Numbered from the stretch's first letter, positions 1 through 8,395 are shown. The stretch: 64,000 bases of DNA from Acidisarcina sp963790505 (GCA_963790505.1 CAWBOT010000003.1:58458-122457); one strand, 5' to 3'. Notes: a model not told the origin generated them from the sequence alone. A program made the numbers and translations.

Positions 1-80
1 CCAGCCACTTGCTGACGCTGCTCGGCCTCGACCTAATGCCGTATTCCGGATCAGGTTGGGTCCGGGCAGTTTCGGTTTGA
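1..80 (+). CDS. 3' end of an unidentified CDS (partial)
   Basis: A frame open from the window edge ends at a TGA at 78-80. The last residues read HLLTLLGLDLMPYSGSGW and then a short tail. This resembles the end of some sulfatase or phosphodiesterase-type proteins, where a 'tLLGL.MP' segment lies near the C-terminus, but 25 residues are too few to name a family. It converges on the TauE-like gene that ends at 118. A short hairpin (CCGGC 93-97 with GCCGG 106-110) lies between the two stops and could serve both. Confidence 0.35.
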   Translation, partial: SHLLTLLGLDLMPYSGSGWVRAVSV

Positions 81-117
81 TAATGCTGCTTACCGGCTCG
101 CTACGGCCGGGCTGGTC

Positions 118-885
118 TCAACGCGCCGCAGCGAGCACCTGGTAGCTGTGGACGAGAAACTCTCCGCCTAGCACGAGCAGCCACAACCAGAGTGCGAAGC
201 GCAAGGGCCGTCGAGGAATGGCAGCACTCAGAAGCGTGCCCGAGACTGCTCCGCAAATGCCTCCCGCTATGAGGTGAGTCAGAAGTGCAGAGTCGGCAGT
301 GGTGGAGAACCAGTGTGCTCCGCTGCCGATCAACGACATCAGAAAGCCAAAGAGGATGTCGGTGCCCACCACTTGTGCCGGCAAGAGTGGCGTGAGCGCA
401 AGCAGCGCCGCGCTGCCAAGCGCTCCCGCGCCGGCAGACGAAAACCCCACCTCCGCGCCGACCGGAAACATCAGCCATGGCAGCAGATCGCTGCGGTCCG
501 CGGCATTGGGGTTCCACTTCATCGGTCGGATGAGGGTCGTAATCTGCCAACTCGCCGTGCCAACCAGGATCGCGCCCAGCAGAGCGTTGACCAGGTTCTG
601 CGAACCCGTCGTGACGAAATGCCTCAAGGCGAGCGAACCGAGGAGCACGCCGGGAAGGCCGCCAAGCAGCATGTAGCCGAGAACGCGCCAGGCGACTTGC
701 CGGCGCAGGATTTGCGCGGGCACGAGCACGAGTTTCACCGCAGCCGAGAAGGTGAGGCCGATGGCCACCGCCGCCGGAGCGGGGACGTGCAGGAATAGAA
801 CGAGGATCGGCACTGTAAGCGTGCCGGCTCCCACGCCGGTGAGCGCGATGAATAACGCAATGACAAATCCGATGAGATACTGCAT
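118..885 (-). CDS. TauE/SafE (TSUP) family membrane permease
   Basis: This 255-residue integral membrane protein has the features of the TSUP sulfite-exporter/sulfonate-permease family. An N-terminal helix contains GVGAGTLTVPIL and a second half repeats the pattern around FSSAGAGALGS, which is the usual pair of Gly-rich repeats; about seven to eight hydrophobic segments are visible. The length is normal for the family. It lies 37 bp downstream of cysH on the same strand, as the last gene of the apparent cysD-cysN-cysH run, so a role in moving sulfate, sulfite or a sulfonate across the inner membrane is likely. The direction of transport cannot be told from sequence. Confidence 0.85.
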   Translation of the reverse strand: MQYLIGFVIALFIALTGVGAGTLTVPILVLFLHVPAPAAVAIGLTFSAAVKLVLVPAQILRRQVAWRVLGYMLLGGLPGVLLGSLALRHFVTTGSQNLVNALLGAILVGTASWQITTLIRPMKWNPNAADRSDLLPWLMFPVGAEVGFSSAGAGALGSAALLALTPLLPAQVVGTDILFGFLMSLIGSGAHWFSTTADSALLTHLIAGGICGAVSGTLLSAAIPRRPLRFALWLWLLVLGGEFLVHSYQVLAAAR

Positions 886-922
886 CGAGAGCCTCTGATT
901 TCGTTAGCGCGTCGAACCTATC

Positions 923-1621
923 TCAAGTCGCCGGCGCGGCCTCGATGTGAATGCCGCATTCCACTTTGCGCCCCGCCCAACGACCCGACCGCGGATCGTT
1001 CGGGTCCAGCGGCAGCGTGGTACACGGCTCGCAGCCGATCGACGAATAACCCCGCTCATAGAGCGGAAGCAGAGGAATCTCAAGCTGTTCGCACGCATTC
1101 CATACATCGCGGGTCGACCAATCGGCGAGAGGCGCAAGCTTTAATACCTGATGGCCGCCGGGCAGAGTAAAGAGAGCCGACTCTTCGAGAGCAGCACGAC
1201 TCTTCGCCTGTTCACGCCGAAGTCCGGTAAGCCATGCACGATAGCCGGCAACTGCCTTGAAGAGCGGCGCGACCTTCCGCAGCTTGCAACATTGATCTGG
1301 AGCCGATTGATACAAGAGTCCGTGCTCGGACTCCTGCTCAGCCACGGTCTTTTCCGGCAGCAGGTTCACTAGGTTCAACTTCCACTCTAGTGCGATCCGG
1401 TCGCGATAGGCGTAGGTCTCAGCAAAGTGGTAACCGGTGTCGAGAAACAGGACCGGGATCTCGGGATCGTATTCCTGGGCCAGCCTCGCGAGCAGCACAT
1501 CCTCAGCCTGGAAGCTGCAGGTAAGGCATGCCTGGTGCCCGCTTGCCAACTCGCGGGCAAGCAAACTCCGCACCCTCGTCAGTTTTGCTTCGACGTCAGC
1601 GGGTAGCAGCGATGAACTCAT
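923..1621 (-). CDS. cysH: Phosphoadenylyl/adenylyl-sulfate reductase, Fe-S APS type
   Basis: This 232-residue protein of the PAPS/APS reductase family reduces activated sulfate to sulfite in the cytoplasm, using thioredoxin or glutaredoxin. The C-terminal ECGIH at 221-225 holds the catalytic cysteine C222. A Cys pair at 111-112 (CCKLRKV) and CEPC at 197-200 form the CC...CxxC set that binds a [4Fe-4S] cluster in bacterial APS reductases and is absent from E. coli-type PAPS reductases. It should therefore accept APS directly. Its ATG overlaps the cysN stop in an ATGA arrangement (1618-1621), which indicates translational coupling. The missing kinase step agrees with the degenerate kinase domain in the neighbouring CysN. 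Confidence 0.93.
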   Translation of the reverse strand: MSSSLLPADVEAKLTRVRSLLARELASGHQACLTCSFQAEDVLLARLAQEYDPEIPVLFLDTGYHFAETYAYRDRIALEWKLNLVNLLPEKTVAEQESEHGLLYQSAPDQCCKLRKVAPLFKAVAGYRAWLTGLRREQAKSRAALEESALFTLPGGHQVLKLAPLADWSTRDVWNACEQLEIPLLPLYERGYSSIGCEPCTTLPLDPNDPRSGRWAGRKVECGIHIEAAPAT

Positions 1622-3315
1622 TGAGGGCCTGATTTCTGCAAAGGAATAAGGATGCCTGACTTCGTCAGCAGCCGATGCACGGCAGCCACCGCGTCCTCTG
1701 GTTCGTCGACACCAGGTCGCACTTCTGCGCCTTCGACTCGCGCGATGAGTGTCTTGTCATCCGCAGGCCCTGTAAGTATCGCGATCAGGCCTGAGGCAGC
1801 AGCAAACTCTGCGTGTTCGACGGTCAAACACCGGATTGTGACAGCGTTTGCTATAAATAGGGATCGTTCAATCCGGTTGATTGCTTCAGAGGGTCCGTGT
1901 AGCTCCAGAATGCCGCCGCGATGACCCCAGCGGGAAGCACGATCTTCGGCGGTAACTGGCTCGGGAGTCGCAAGGGCAATCTCTTCAGGAGTCTCGGCCG
2001 CCCGGACCTCGGTGATCATTCCGGCAGCAACTGTGTTGTTGGTCTCTGGGTTGATGAGAATGAAGGAGCCAGTGATGCGATTCTCCGCGTAGCGGTCCAG
2101 GGCGATCGGGCGGGCGAGCTGGAGTGAGGCAACGCCGATCCCGTTCATGCCCAGCGTCTCGGTCGATTCGCGCGCGAGTGTGTCAACGTTGGTGCGATGA
2201 TGGAGCGCCGTGACGACAGCCGGAACCATGTGGCTGGTGTGCTTCAGGAGATAACGCTTGTTTTGCTCGAGCTGCTGGTGGTCCATCCAGACCAGCGACG
2301 CCGTGCACCGGCGGCTCAGAGTGGCGGGCGCGAGGCTTGAGACCAGTAGGTCGCCGCGGCTGATGTCGAGTTCGCGGTCAAGAGTGACAGTTACCGAGAG
2401 GGGAGCGCTGGCTTGCTCCAAATCGCCATCAAATGTCACAACGCGTGTTACGTGTGCACTGAGGCCCGAAGGAAGCGCGACAACTTGGTCCCCAGGGCGG
2501 ACCGTTCCGGAAGCGATTTGACCGGAAAAGCCGCGAAAGCCGGAGTCGGGGCGGAGCACGCGCTGCACTGGAAAGCGGAATGCGGCGAATTGTCGATCGA
2601 CGGCAGAGGGAAGCGCCTCGAGCAGCTCAAGCAACGACGGGCCGCCGTACCAGGGCATCGCATCGGAGCGATGCGCAACGTTGTCGCCCACCAGGGCGCT
2701 GACCGGGACAAAGGTGGCTTCGACCGGGTTCCCGGTATCTGCGCTGATCTTCCGCAGTAAATCATCAAAGTCGCGCTCGATCTCGCGGAAGACGCCCTGA
2801 TCGTAGCCGGCCAGGTCCATCTTGTTGACGGCGACGAGAATGTGGCGAACACCCAGCAACGAGGCGATGTAGGCATGGCGCTTGGACTGGGCGAGCACCC
2901 CCTTGCGCGCGTCGATGAGCACCACCGCGGCGTCAGCAGTCGAAGCACCCGTCGCCATGTTGCGCGTGTATTGTTCGTGTCCTGGCGTATCCGCGATGAT
3001 GAACTTGCGCTTTGCGGTAGCGAAGTAGCGATAGGCTACATCGATGGTGATGCCTTGCTCGCGTTCCGCGCGCAGGCCGTCGGTCAGCAAGGCGAAATCG
3101 ATCTGTCCAGGAGCGGTGGTGCCTTTGCCTTCGATCGACCGCACCTGGTCGTCATAGACGCTTTGCGTGTCATACAGCAGCCGCCCGATCAAGGTGGACT
3201 TGCCGTCGTCAACGCTTCCCGCAGTTGAAAAACGCAGCAGGTCTTTGCTTCGCTCTCGGGCCAGAAAGTCGTCGATCGAAAATGTGGAATCTTCAACAAG
3301 GACGGAAGCCCCCAT
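1618..3315 (-). CDS. cysN: Sulfate adenylyltransferase GTPase subunit with degenerate C-terminal APS-kinase-like domain
   Basis: CysN is the GTPase that powers ATP sulfurylase. In its 565 residues I see the P-loop GSVDDGKST (33-41), DTPGH (109-113) and NKMD (164-167), followed by EF-Tu-like beta-barrel domains to about residue 440. E. coli CysN is about 475 residues, so roughly 100 residues are extra. The extra part starts with SRWGHRGGILELHGPS (461-476), which lines up with the start of APS kinase (GHRxGVVWLTGLSGSGKST in CysNC fusions), but the P-loop GxxGxGK(S/T) is gone and no APS-kinase DGD motif is visible. This looks like a CysC domain that has lost catalysis. The gene overlaps the cysD stop by one base (TAATG) and cysH by an ATGA. 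Confidence 0.92.
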   Translation of the reverse strand: MGASVLVEDSTFSIDDFLARERSKDLLRFSTAGSVDDGKSTLIGRLLYDTQSVYDDQVRSIEGKGTTAPGQIDFALLTDGLRAEREQGITIDVAYRYFATAKRKFIIADTPGHEQYTRNMATGASTADAAVVLIDARKGVLAQSKRHAYIASLLGVRHILVAVNKMDLAGYDQGVFREIERDFDDLLRKISADTGNPVEATFVPVSALVGDNVAHRSDAMPWYGGPSLLELLEALPSAVDRQFAAFRFPVQRVLRPDSGFRGFSGQIASGTVRPGDQVVALPSGLSAHVTRVVTFDGDLEQASAPLSVTVTLDRELDISRGDLLVSSLAPATLSRRCTASLVWMDHQQLEQNKRYLLKHTSHMVPAVVTALHHRTNVDTLARESTETLGMNGIGVASLQLARPIALDRYAENRITGSFILINPETNNTVAAGMITEVRAAETPEEIALATPEPVTAEDRASRWGHRGGILELHGPSEAINRIERSLFIANAVTIRCLTVEHAEFAAASGLIAILTGPADDKTLIARVEGAEVRPGVDEPEDAVAAVHRLLTKSGILIPLQKSGPQ

Positions 3316-4265
3316 TAGAAGTAGCCCTCCCGCTTTTTGATCTCCATTGAGCCTTCCTGGTCATGGTCGATGACGCGGTTGGCGCGCTCCGAGGAGCGAA
3401 ACGAGATGAGTTCCGCAATGATGGCCGGAATGCTCTCAGCATCGGAACGAATCGCTCCGGTGCAAGGACTGCAGCCCAGCGAACGCAAACGCGACTTGAC
3501 CATTTGTGGCTGCTCGCCACGACGCGCAACGAAGTCTCTCTCCACCGGCAAGAGCGCGTCGCCGCGTACATACATCGGGCGCTCTTTTGCGAAATAGAGG
3601 TCGACCACGGGAATATTCTCTTCGTGGATATACTGCCAGATGTCCATCTCGGTCCAGTTCGAGAGAGGAAAGACGCGAATGCTCTCGCCGGGGTGAATGC
3701 GCGCGTTATAGAGGTTCCACAATTCCGGCCGCTGGTTCTTCGGGTCCCATTGTCCAGCAGCGTCGCGAAAGGAGTAGATGCGCTCCTTGGCCCGCGACTT
3801 CTCTTCATCGCGGCGCGCGCCGCCAAAGGCCGCGTCAAAGCCGTAGTGATTTAGCGCGTCGAGCAGCGCCTGTGTCTTCAATAAGCCGCAGCAGCGTTTC
3901 GTGTCCAGCGCGATCGGGTTGGTGCCCGCGGAGATCGCAGCTTCATTGCGCCAGACCAGCAACTCCGCTCCGATAGAACGGGCCATTTCATCGCGAAAGG
4001 CCAGCATCTCATCGAACTTGAAACCAGTATCGATATGAAGCAGCGGGAAGGGAATCGGCCCCGGATAAAAGGCCTTCTGCGCAAGGCGCAGCATCACTGC
4101 CGAGTCCTTGCCGATCGAGTAAAGCATCACCGGCTTCGCAAACTCCGACGCAACTTCGCGCAGGATGTGAATGCTCTCTGCTTCCAGCAGGCGTAAGTGG
4201 CCCAGGCGCGTTGCGCCGTCGGCGATCGTGGTGATGTGGGACTGCTCGCGCTCAATCACTGTCAT
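3315..4265 (-). CDS. cysD: Sulfate adenylyltransferase small subunit
   Basis: CysD, with CysN, makes adenosine 5'-phosphosulfate from ATP and sulfate. The 316-residue protein belongs to the PP-loop ATP pyrophosphatase group, with SIGKDSAVMLRLA starting at residue 50, and carries family segments LLHIDTGFKF, GGARRDEEKSRAKER and SLGCSPCTGAI. Its length is normal. It is the first gene of the cysD-cysN-cysH-tauE-like run, and its stop overlaps the cysN start by one base. A 9-bp inverted repeat at 4342-4375, about 80-110 bp upstream, is a candidate control element. Confidence 0.95.
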   Translation of the reverse strand: MTVIEREQSHITTIADGATRLGHLRLLEAESIHILREVASEFAKPVMLYSIGKDSAVMLRLAQKAFYPGPIPFPLLHIDTGFKFDEMLAFRDEMARSIGAELLVWRNEAAISAGTNPIALDTKRCCGLLKTQALLDALNHYGFDAAFGGARRDEEKSRAKERIYSFRDAAGQWDPKNQRPELWNLYNARIHPGESIRVFPLSNWTEMDIWQYIHEENIPVVDLYFAKERPMYVRGDALLPVERDFVARRGEQPQMVKSRLRSLGCSPCTGAIRSDAESIPAIIAELISFRSSERANRVIDHDQEGSMEIKKREGYF

Positions 4266-4341
4266 GCAAATCTCGGCAACTCCGGGAAGCTAACTGACGA
4301 CCAACGCAAGGAAAGCCCAGCTTGTCGTCTGGCTCGGGTGT

Positions 4342-4375
4342 GTTTCTGATAGATTGCGGGGGGGAAATCAGAGAC
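4342..4375. promoter_or_regulatory. Inverted repeat upstream of cysD
   Basis: GTTTCTGAT (4342-4350) pairs with ATCAGAGAC (4367-4375) over nine positions with one G-T mismatch, around a 16-base G-rich centre. It lies 77-110 bases before the cysD start, in the only gap between the receptor and the cys genes. It could be a repressor or activator site or an RNA hairpin. A second small hairpin (CGCTT 4422-4426, AAGCG 4431-4435) followed by a T-rich stretch on the minus strand may weakly terminate the receptor transcript. I saw no known riboswitch consensus in this gap. Confidence 0.35.
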
Positions 4376-4528
4376 TAGGAAGGACACCCGTCGAAGATGT
4401 TCGACAGGCAACAACAGAAACCGCTTTGGCAAGCGCGAAACATTGACTTGATGCTAGCAGACGACCGCGGCACGTACAAGCTTCTACGCGGCTCTGAATC
4501 TCGACGAATTCTCATTGCTCTTCCTCCA

Positions 4529-7500
4529 CTAGAAGAGAAGTTTCAAGCCAAATTGAATCTGCCGCGAGGTCGTAGCCGTGGCGCTCACCACTCCGGCCGT
4601 GGGGGACAGCGCTGCCGCGACAGTGGGTGTTTTCGGAGTTGGCCCGGCACTATAGACCACGGCGTTCGGAGTGGTGAAGTTTGAATGGTTGAGGACGTTG
4701 AAGAACTCCGCACGGAATTGAGCGTGCAGTCCTTCGCGAATGGTCGTGGTCTTCGCCAGCGACACGTCGAGGTCCGCCAGGCCCGGCCCGAAGAGCGTGT
4801 CCCTGCCGGCGTCTCCAAAAGTGCCCGGATAGGGCGCGGTAAAGGCTGCAGGATTAAACCATTGCTTCGGGTTCTTTGAATAAAGACTTCCATGAAAGTC
4901 GGGATTCACCGTCGGCCTAGCCGGGTTGCGGGTGTCGCCGTTGCCCGTGGGGTTATAGCCAAGCTGCGGTGAGAATGGGAAGCCGCTCTGCAAGGTCGCA
5001 ATGCCGCTGATCGACCATCCGCCGATTATCTGGCGCGATACGGAGTTGGCATTCGCGAGAAGATCGTGCCCGAAGGGCAGATCCCACGTGCCATTGATGG
5101 CAGCTGCATTGCGAATGTTTGTCGCCGCGAGCCCATAGTCCAGCTTCGGATTTCCCGGGTACATGACAAAGGCCGGGGTGTTCGCTGAGACGCTGGTATT
5201 CCATGCCGAGCCATCGTCAAGGTTGCTCGCCCATGTATAAACGCCGCGCAGCTGCAGGCCATGCGAGAGCTGCTTGCGCACGTCAACCTCAAGCGCGTTG
5301 TAATTGCTGATGCCCTGCGAAACCCACGATGTCGTGTTCGCTACATTTGGGTTTGCCTTGACGGTGGTCGGGTAGTAGATGGTTCCTGCAGGCAGCGCGG
5401 CAGGGCACGAGGCTGCCGGGCAGACGACGGTCGCCGGTGTGTTCTGGTCTTCGGAAAGAATCTGATGGTAGCCGTGCGATCCCACATAGCCAATGGTGAG
5501 CGAAGTCGCCGGAGCGATCTGCCGCTCCAGCTTCACCGTCCAGGCCAGGACGGTTGGAGTCGCGATATCGGGCTGGACATTGCTGGGCGAAATCAGGCCG
5601 CTGCCCGGGGTCGATCCGTCGGCAAGACCGGCCAGCTTGGCGACCGTCGTATTGCTGAAAGAGAGCGTCGTATTAAAAGGCGCGGTCTGGTCCAGTCGGT
5701 AATCGAGCGTGTCGAGCAGCGCCTTGTGCATGCCGAAACTCGCGCGCAACGCCGTCTTGCCATTGCCAAAAAGATCGTAGGCGACGCCCACTCGAGGCTC
5801 GGGAAGAAATTTCGCGCGGTTCTCGGATAATGCCGATCCACCGATGGTCGGATTCGTGTTGATAACGCCATCTGCAAATCCGTAGTTCGATGCGCGGTTT
5901 TGTGCCTCGTTCCAGCCGGTCGAGGACTCTGAGCGGAATCCCGCGCGTACCTCAAGCCGCGGTGTTACCTTCCAGGCGTCTTCGACGTAGCCGGCGACAA
6001 ACAGCGACCGCCAGCCCAATTCGGTAGGCGCGGGAACCACCGTAAAGGTTGCAACATTGCCCTTCAGGAAACTCGCCAGCGTCGAAAACGACGCCTGCCC
6101 ATATTGGTTCTGTGCAAGGCTGTCGTTCGATTGCAGACGTTGCAGCCAAACGCCGGCTTCGACCTGATGCTTGCCATGGGTCCAGAATATGTGGTCGTCC
6201 CCGGTAAACAGATTGCGCACGGTATCGTTGTTGCTCCCGGTGTTGGCGCCTGCCAGGGTGATCTGCGAAGCGCCGTTCGATGCTGTGCTGCCCGAGATTA
6301 CGACCGCGCCGATCGGCGCGCCGGCGACCCATCCTGGAACCGATACCGGCACCTCTCCAGTGAAGGAATAGGCGGCCCGCGAATAACCGAAGCGAGCGGT
6401 GTTCAGCAGGGTCGGCGAAAAGACGTGCTGCTCCTGCACGCTGGCGACTTGTTCGCGCAGCTGTTCGTAGATCGTGGAATAGGGGTTCTGCGATGGCGTG
6501 TGGGCGTTGCTGTCGTCGATGGTGTAGACGCCAAAAAGCAGATCGTTCGGGGTAAGATTCGCGTCAACCCGCGTCGTGCCGAAGTCTTCACGGACATGTT
6601 GGGGAGGGTTGGAGAATGCCTCGGCGATTCCGCTGGGCGTGCCGTTCGGGTTGAGTAGCTCCGGTCCGTTGGCGACCGGCCACAGCGCCAGCAGAGGCTG
6701 CACGTCCGCTATTGCGGCGGCGCGGGAGGCATCGTCGGGAACGAAGCTTAACGCGCTCAGGCCAAGGTTTTGCCGATAGCCTTCATAGTTGCCAAAGGCA
6801 AAGAACTTGTCGTGCCGCAGAGGACCACCCAGGGCCGCGCCGAAGTCGTTACGCTGAAATTCAGGAATCTGCGCCTGGTCGAAGTAGTTGCGCGCATCCA
6901 GCGCGCTGTTACGCAGAAACTCATAGACGGAGCCGTGCAGAGCATTGCCGCCGGAAGCAGTCACAATGGAGATCTGCGCGCCCGTCCGCTTGCCGTAGTT
7001 GGCGCCATAGGTGTCGCTGACAACATTGAACTCGCGCACCGCATCCACGCCGAGCAACTGGCCGCTCGTGCCGCCCGGCGTCACGTTGATGAGCGACGCT
7101 CCCGTATATTCAATGCCATTCAGCAGGAAGAGATTGTCCTGCGGCCGCCGGCCCGAGATCGAGAACATATTCCCCACAGAGGAGTTCGAAGTGCCAACCC
7201 CGCCGGAGCGTTCCGTCGTATAGCTGACCGCTGCCGGATTCAGCTCAATGAGCTGGTCATAGCTCCGACCATTGAGCGGCAATTCCTTTACCTGCTGCTG
7301 ATTCACCAGGCCCTGCGATTGCTGGGTGGAAAGGTCAACAACCTGGGGCGTATCCACAACCGAAATCGTCTCGTTCGTGCCGCCAAGACTCAGGCTGAGA
7401 TGAAGGTGAATCCCCTGGCCTACCGACAGACTGATAGCAGTGCGCTGCAGCGGCGCAAAGCCGTCATGGGTGACGGTGACCGAATACAGCCCGACCGGAA

Positions 7501-7732
7501 TGGAAGGCGCCGAGAACGTGCCGCTCGCCGAAGTGGTCAGCTCGCGGACTGTCCCGGTCTCCTGGTCGTGGATCAGGACTGTGGCCCCGGAGACCGCGCT
7601 TCCGGCGGGATCGACGACGTCGCCCGCGATCGTGCCACCGACGACCTGGGCCTCTGCTGGCGGCAGTCCGAGTTCCCAGGTCAACACAATTGAGAGAAAG
7701 AGCAGGCGATAGAAGTACCGAACGTAGCTCAT
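4529..7732 (-). CDS. TonB-dependent receptor with N-terminal carboxypeptidase-regulatory-like domain (sulfur locus)
   Basis: This 1067-residue outer-membrane protein is of the acidobacterial Oar-like type. A signal peptide ends near residue 29 (PPAEAQ) and is followed by a beta-sandwich carboxypeptidase-regulatory-like domain (about 32-115: GTIAGDVVDPAGSAVSGATV). A plug comes next (about 130-250, with ELPLNGRSYDQLIELNP and LLNGIEYTG), then a long beta-barrel that ends in the aromatic FGLKLLF expected for BAM-assisted insertion. An AGGAG ribosome site stands about 7 bases before the ATG. It lies upstream of cysD on the same strand, so it may import a sulfur source such as a sulfate ester, sulfonate or sulfated glycan. 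The substrate is inferred from context only. Confidence 0.88.
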   Translation of the reverse strand: MSYVRYFYRLLFLSIVLTWELGLPPAEAQVVGGTIAGDVVDPAGSAVSGATVLIHDQETGTVRELTTSASGTFSAPSIPVGLYSVTVTHDGFAPLQRTAISLSVGQGIHLHLSLSLGGTNETISVVDTPQVVDLSTQQSQGLVNQQQVKELPLNGRSYDQLIELNPAAVSYTTERSGGVGTSNSSVGNMFSISGRRPQDNLFLLNGIEYTGASLINVTPGGTSGQLLGVDAVREFNVVSDTYGANYGKRTGAQISIVTASGGNALHGSVYEFLRNSALDARNYFDQAQIPEFQRNDFGAALGGPLRHDKFFAFGNYEGYRQNLGLSALSFVPDDASRAAAIADVQPLLALWPVANGPELLNPNGTPSGIAEAFSNPPQHVREDFGTTRVDANLTPNDLLFGVYTIDDSNAHTPSQNPYSTIYEQLREQVASVQEQHVFSPTLLNTARFGYSRAAYSFTGEVPVSVPGWVAGAPIGAVVISGSTASNGASQITLAGANTGSNNDTVRNLFTGDDHIFWTHGKHQVEAGVWLQRLQSNDSLAQNQYGQASFSTLASFLKGNVATFTVVPAPTELGWRSLFVAGYVEDAWKVTPRLEVRAGFRSESSTGWNEAQNRASNYGFADGVINTNPTIGGSALSENRAKFLPEPRVGVAYDLFGNGKTALRASFGMHKALLDTLDYRLDQTAPFNTTLSFSNTTVAKLAGLADGSTPGSGLISPSNVQPDIATPTVLAWTVKLERQIAPATSLTIGYVGSHGYHQILSEDQNTPATVVCPAASCPAALPAGTIYYPTTVKANPNVANTTSWVSQGISNYNALEVDVRKQLSHGLQLRGVYTWASNLDDGSAWNTSVSANTPAFVMYPGNPKLDYGLAATNIRNAAAINGTWDLPFGHDLLANANSVSRQIIGGWSISGIATLQSGFPFSPQLGYNPTGNGDTRNPARPTVNPDFHGSLYSKNPKQWFNPAAFTAPYPGTFGDAGRDTLFGPGLADLDVSLAKTTTIREGLHAQFRAEFFNVLNHSNFTTPNAVVYSAGPTPKTPTVAAALSPTAGVVSATATTSRQIQFGLKLLF

Positions 7733-7795
7733 GAAACGACTCCTGAATATCTGTCCGGAAGGGCTAAAAGAAGTTAGCGGCGGAAACGGAGAGGA

Positions 7796-7879
7796 TCAGA
7801 GGCTACAACAACCGGCGTTGTCATCTGCCGAGAAGGACGCGCAGCGAGGGACGGCGCAATTGGAGAGGATTGGAATCAT
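7796..7879 (-). CDS. Candidate Cys-rich leader peptide (27 aa) upstream of the sulfur-locus receptor
   Basis: Starting at the ATG at 7877-7879, a 27-residue frame reads MIPILSNCAVPRC and ends NAGCCSL. Four of 27 residues are Cys, with a CC pair two codons before the end. It stops 63 bases before the start of the TonB receptor that precedes cysDNH. A small hairpin (GCTAA 7763-7767 with TTAGC 7774-7778) lies between. Known comparison: Cys-rich short upstream ORFs act as cysteine-responsive attenuators of sulfur genes in mycobacteria. That this is such a leader is inference. No good Shine-Dalgarno precedes the ATG, and the frame stays open upstream to 7999, so chance is possible. Confidence 0.35.
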   Translation of the reverse strand: MIPILSNCAVPRCASFSADDNAGCCSL

Positions 7880-8091
7880 TTGGGTGACGGTATTCGCTTG
7901 TTGGTGCTGAGAATTGGTAAGAGCAGGGCCGTAACGGCTTGAATAAAATGAGCGGTCAGCGCGAACAACAACAAGCCGGCACCGGGGAGGTGCGGCCAAA
8001 GAGCGCGGGTGTGATCATGCTGACCATGCTTAGGGCCAAGGTACCACACGCAACTCCGCGACGCCAAAAAATGAGGGCGCGTGGCCGTAAA

Positions 8092-8107
8092 ACGGAGAAG
8101 TCTCCGT
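8092..8107. promoter_or_regulatory. Perfect 7-bp dyad with repeated half-site
   Basis: ACGGAGAAGTCTCCGT is a perfect inverted repeat (arms ACGGAGA and TCTCCGT, two-base centre). The segment AGTCTCCGTG is repeated directly at 8099-8108 and 8111-8120, which adds a third half-site. It lies in the gap between the sulfur-locus receptor and the MMPL gene, about 215 bases upstream of the Cys-rich ORF. This looks like a binding site for a dimeric regulator; which of the two divergent genes it serves is unknown. Confidence 0.4.
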
Positions 8108-8317
8108 GCTAGTCTCCGTGTCCTCGTACGGGAGTTCGGTTACCTTATTCGACGTGCCGTTCACAGCGAAATTTGAATGACGAGAAGCCGGTCTCTATGA
8201 CGAGGCTGCTTTGCACTCCGTCAACCGCATCTCTATTGATATGGGATTTTAACTGGGAGTACCGGCATATTCGTCGTTAACTGGCTCGGGGAGATATCCC
8301 GCGAAATATTCAGGTTG

Positions 8318-8333
8318 AACCATTATCATGGTT
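8318..8333. promoter_or_regulatory. TetR/MarR-like dyad upstream of the MMPL exporter
   Basis: AACCATTATCATGGTT has perfect 6-bp arms (AACCAT, ATGGTT) around four bases, centred about 70 bases before the exporter ATG at 8396. Size and position suit a repressor operator. No TetR gene lies nearby in the window. Confidence 0.4.
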
Positions 8334-8395
8334 GTGCCCTAACCGAAGTCGTTTCATAGCCTTCAGATCAAATCAGGAAGCGACGTGGAAATTCA

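Larger units (their letters stand above)
7733..8395. other. 663-bp intergenic regulatory region between receptor and MMPL exporter
   Basis: This divergent gap contains no convincing long gene; the longer overlapping minus-strand frames here (to 7999 and 8067) have no good ribosome site or recognisable fold. What it does hold is listed separately: a 27-codon Cys-rich ORF (7796-7879), a small GCTAA/TTAGC hairpin (7763-7778) between that ORF and the receptor, a strong dyad at 8092-8107 with a repeated half-site, and a second dyad at 8318-8333 near the exporter start. Confidence 0.6.

Noticed and set aside
4397..4684. Plus-strand ORF of 95 codons across the end of the sulfur-locus receptor
   Set aside because: Most of it is antisense to the well-supported receptor; the protein has no signal, motif or ribosome site.
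7876..8067. 63-codon minus-strand ORF overlapping the Cys-rich ORF in another frame
   Set aside because: No ribosome site and no recognisable fold; the hydrophobic stretch is too short and irregular to support a gene.
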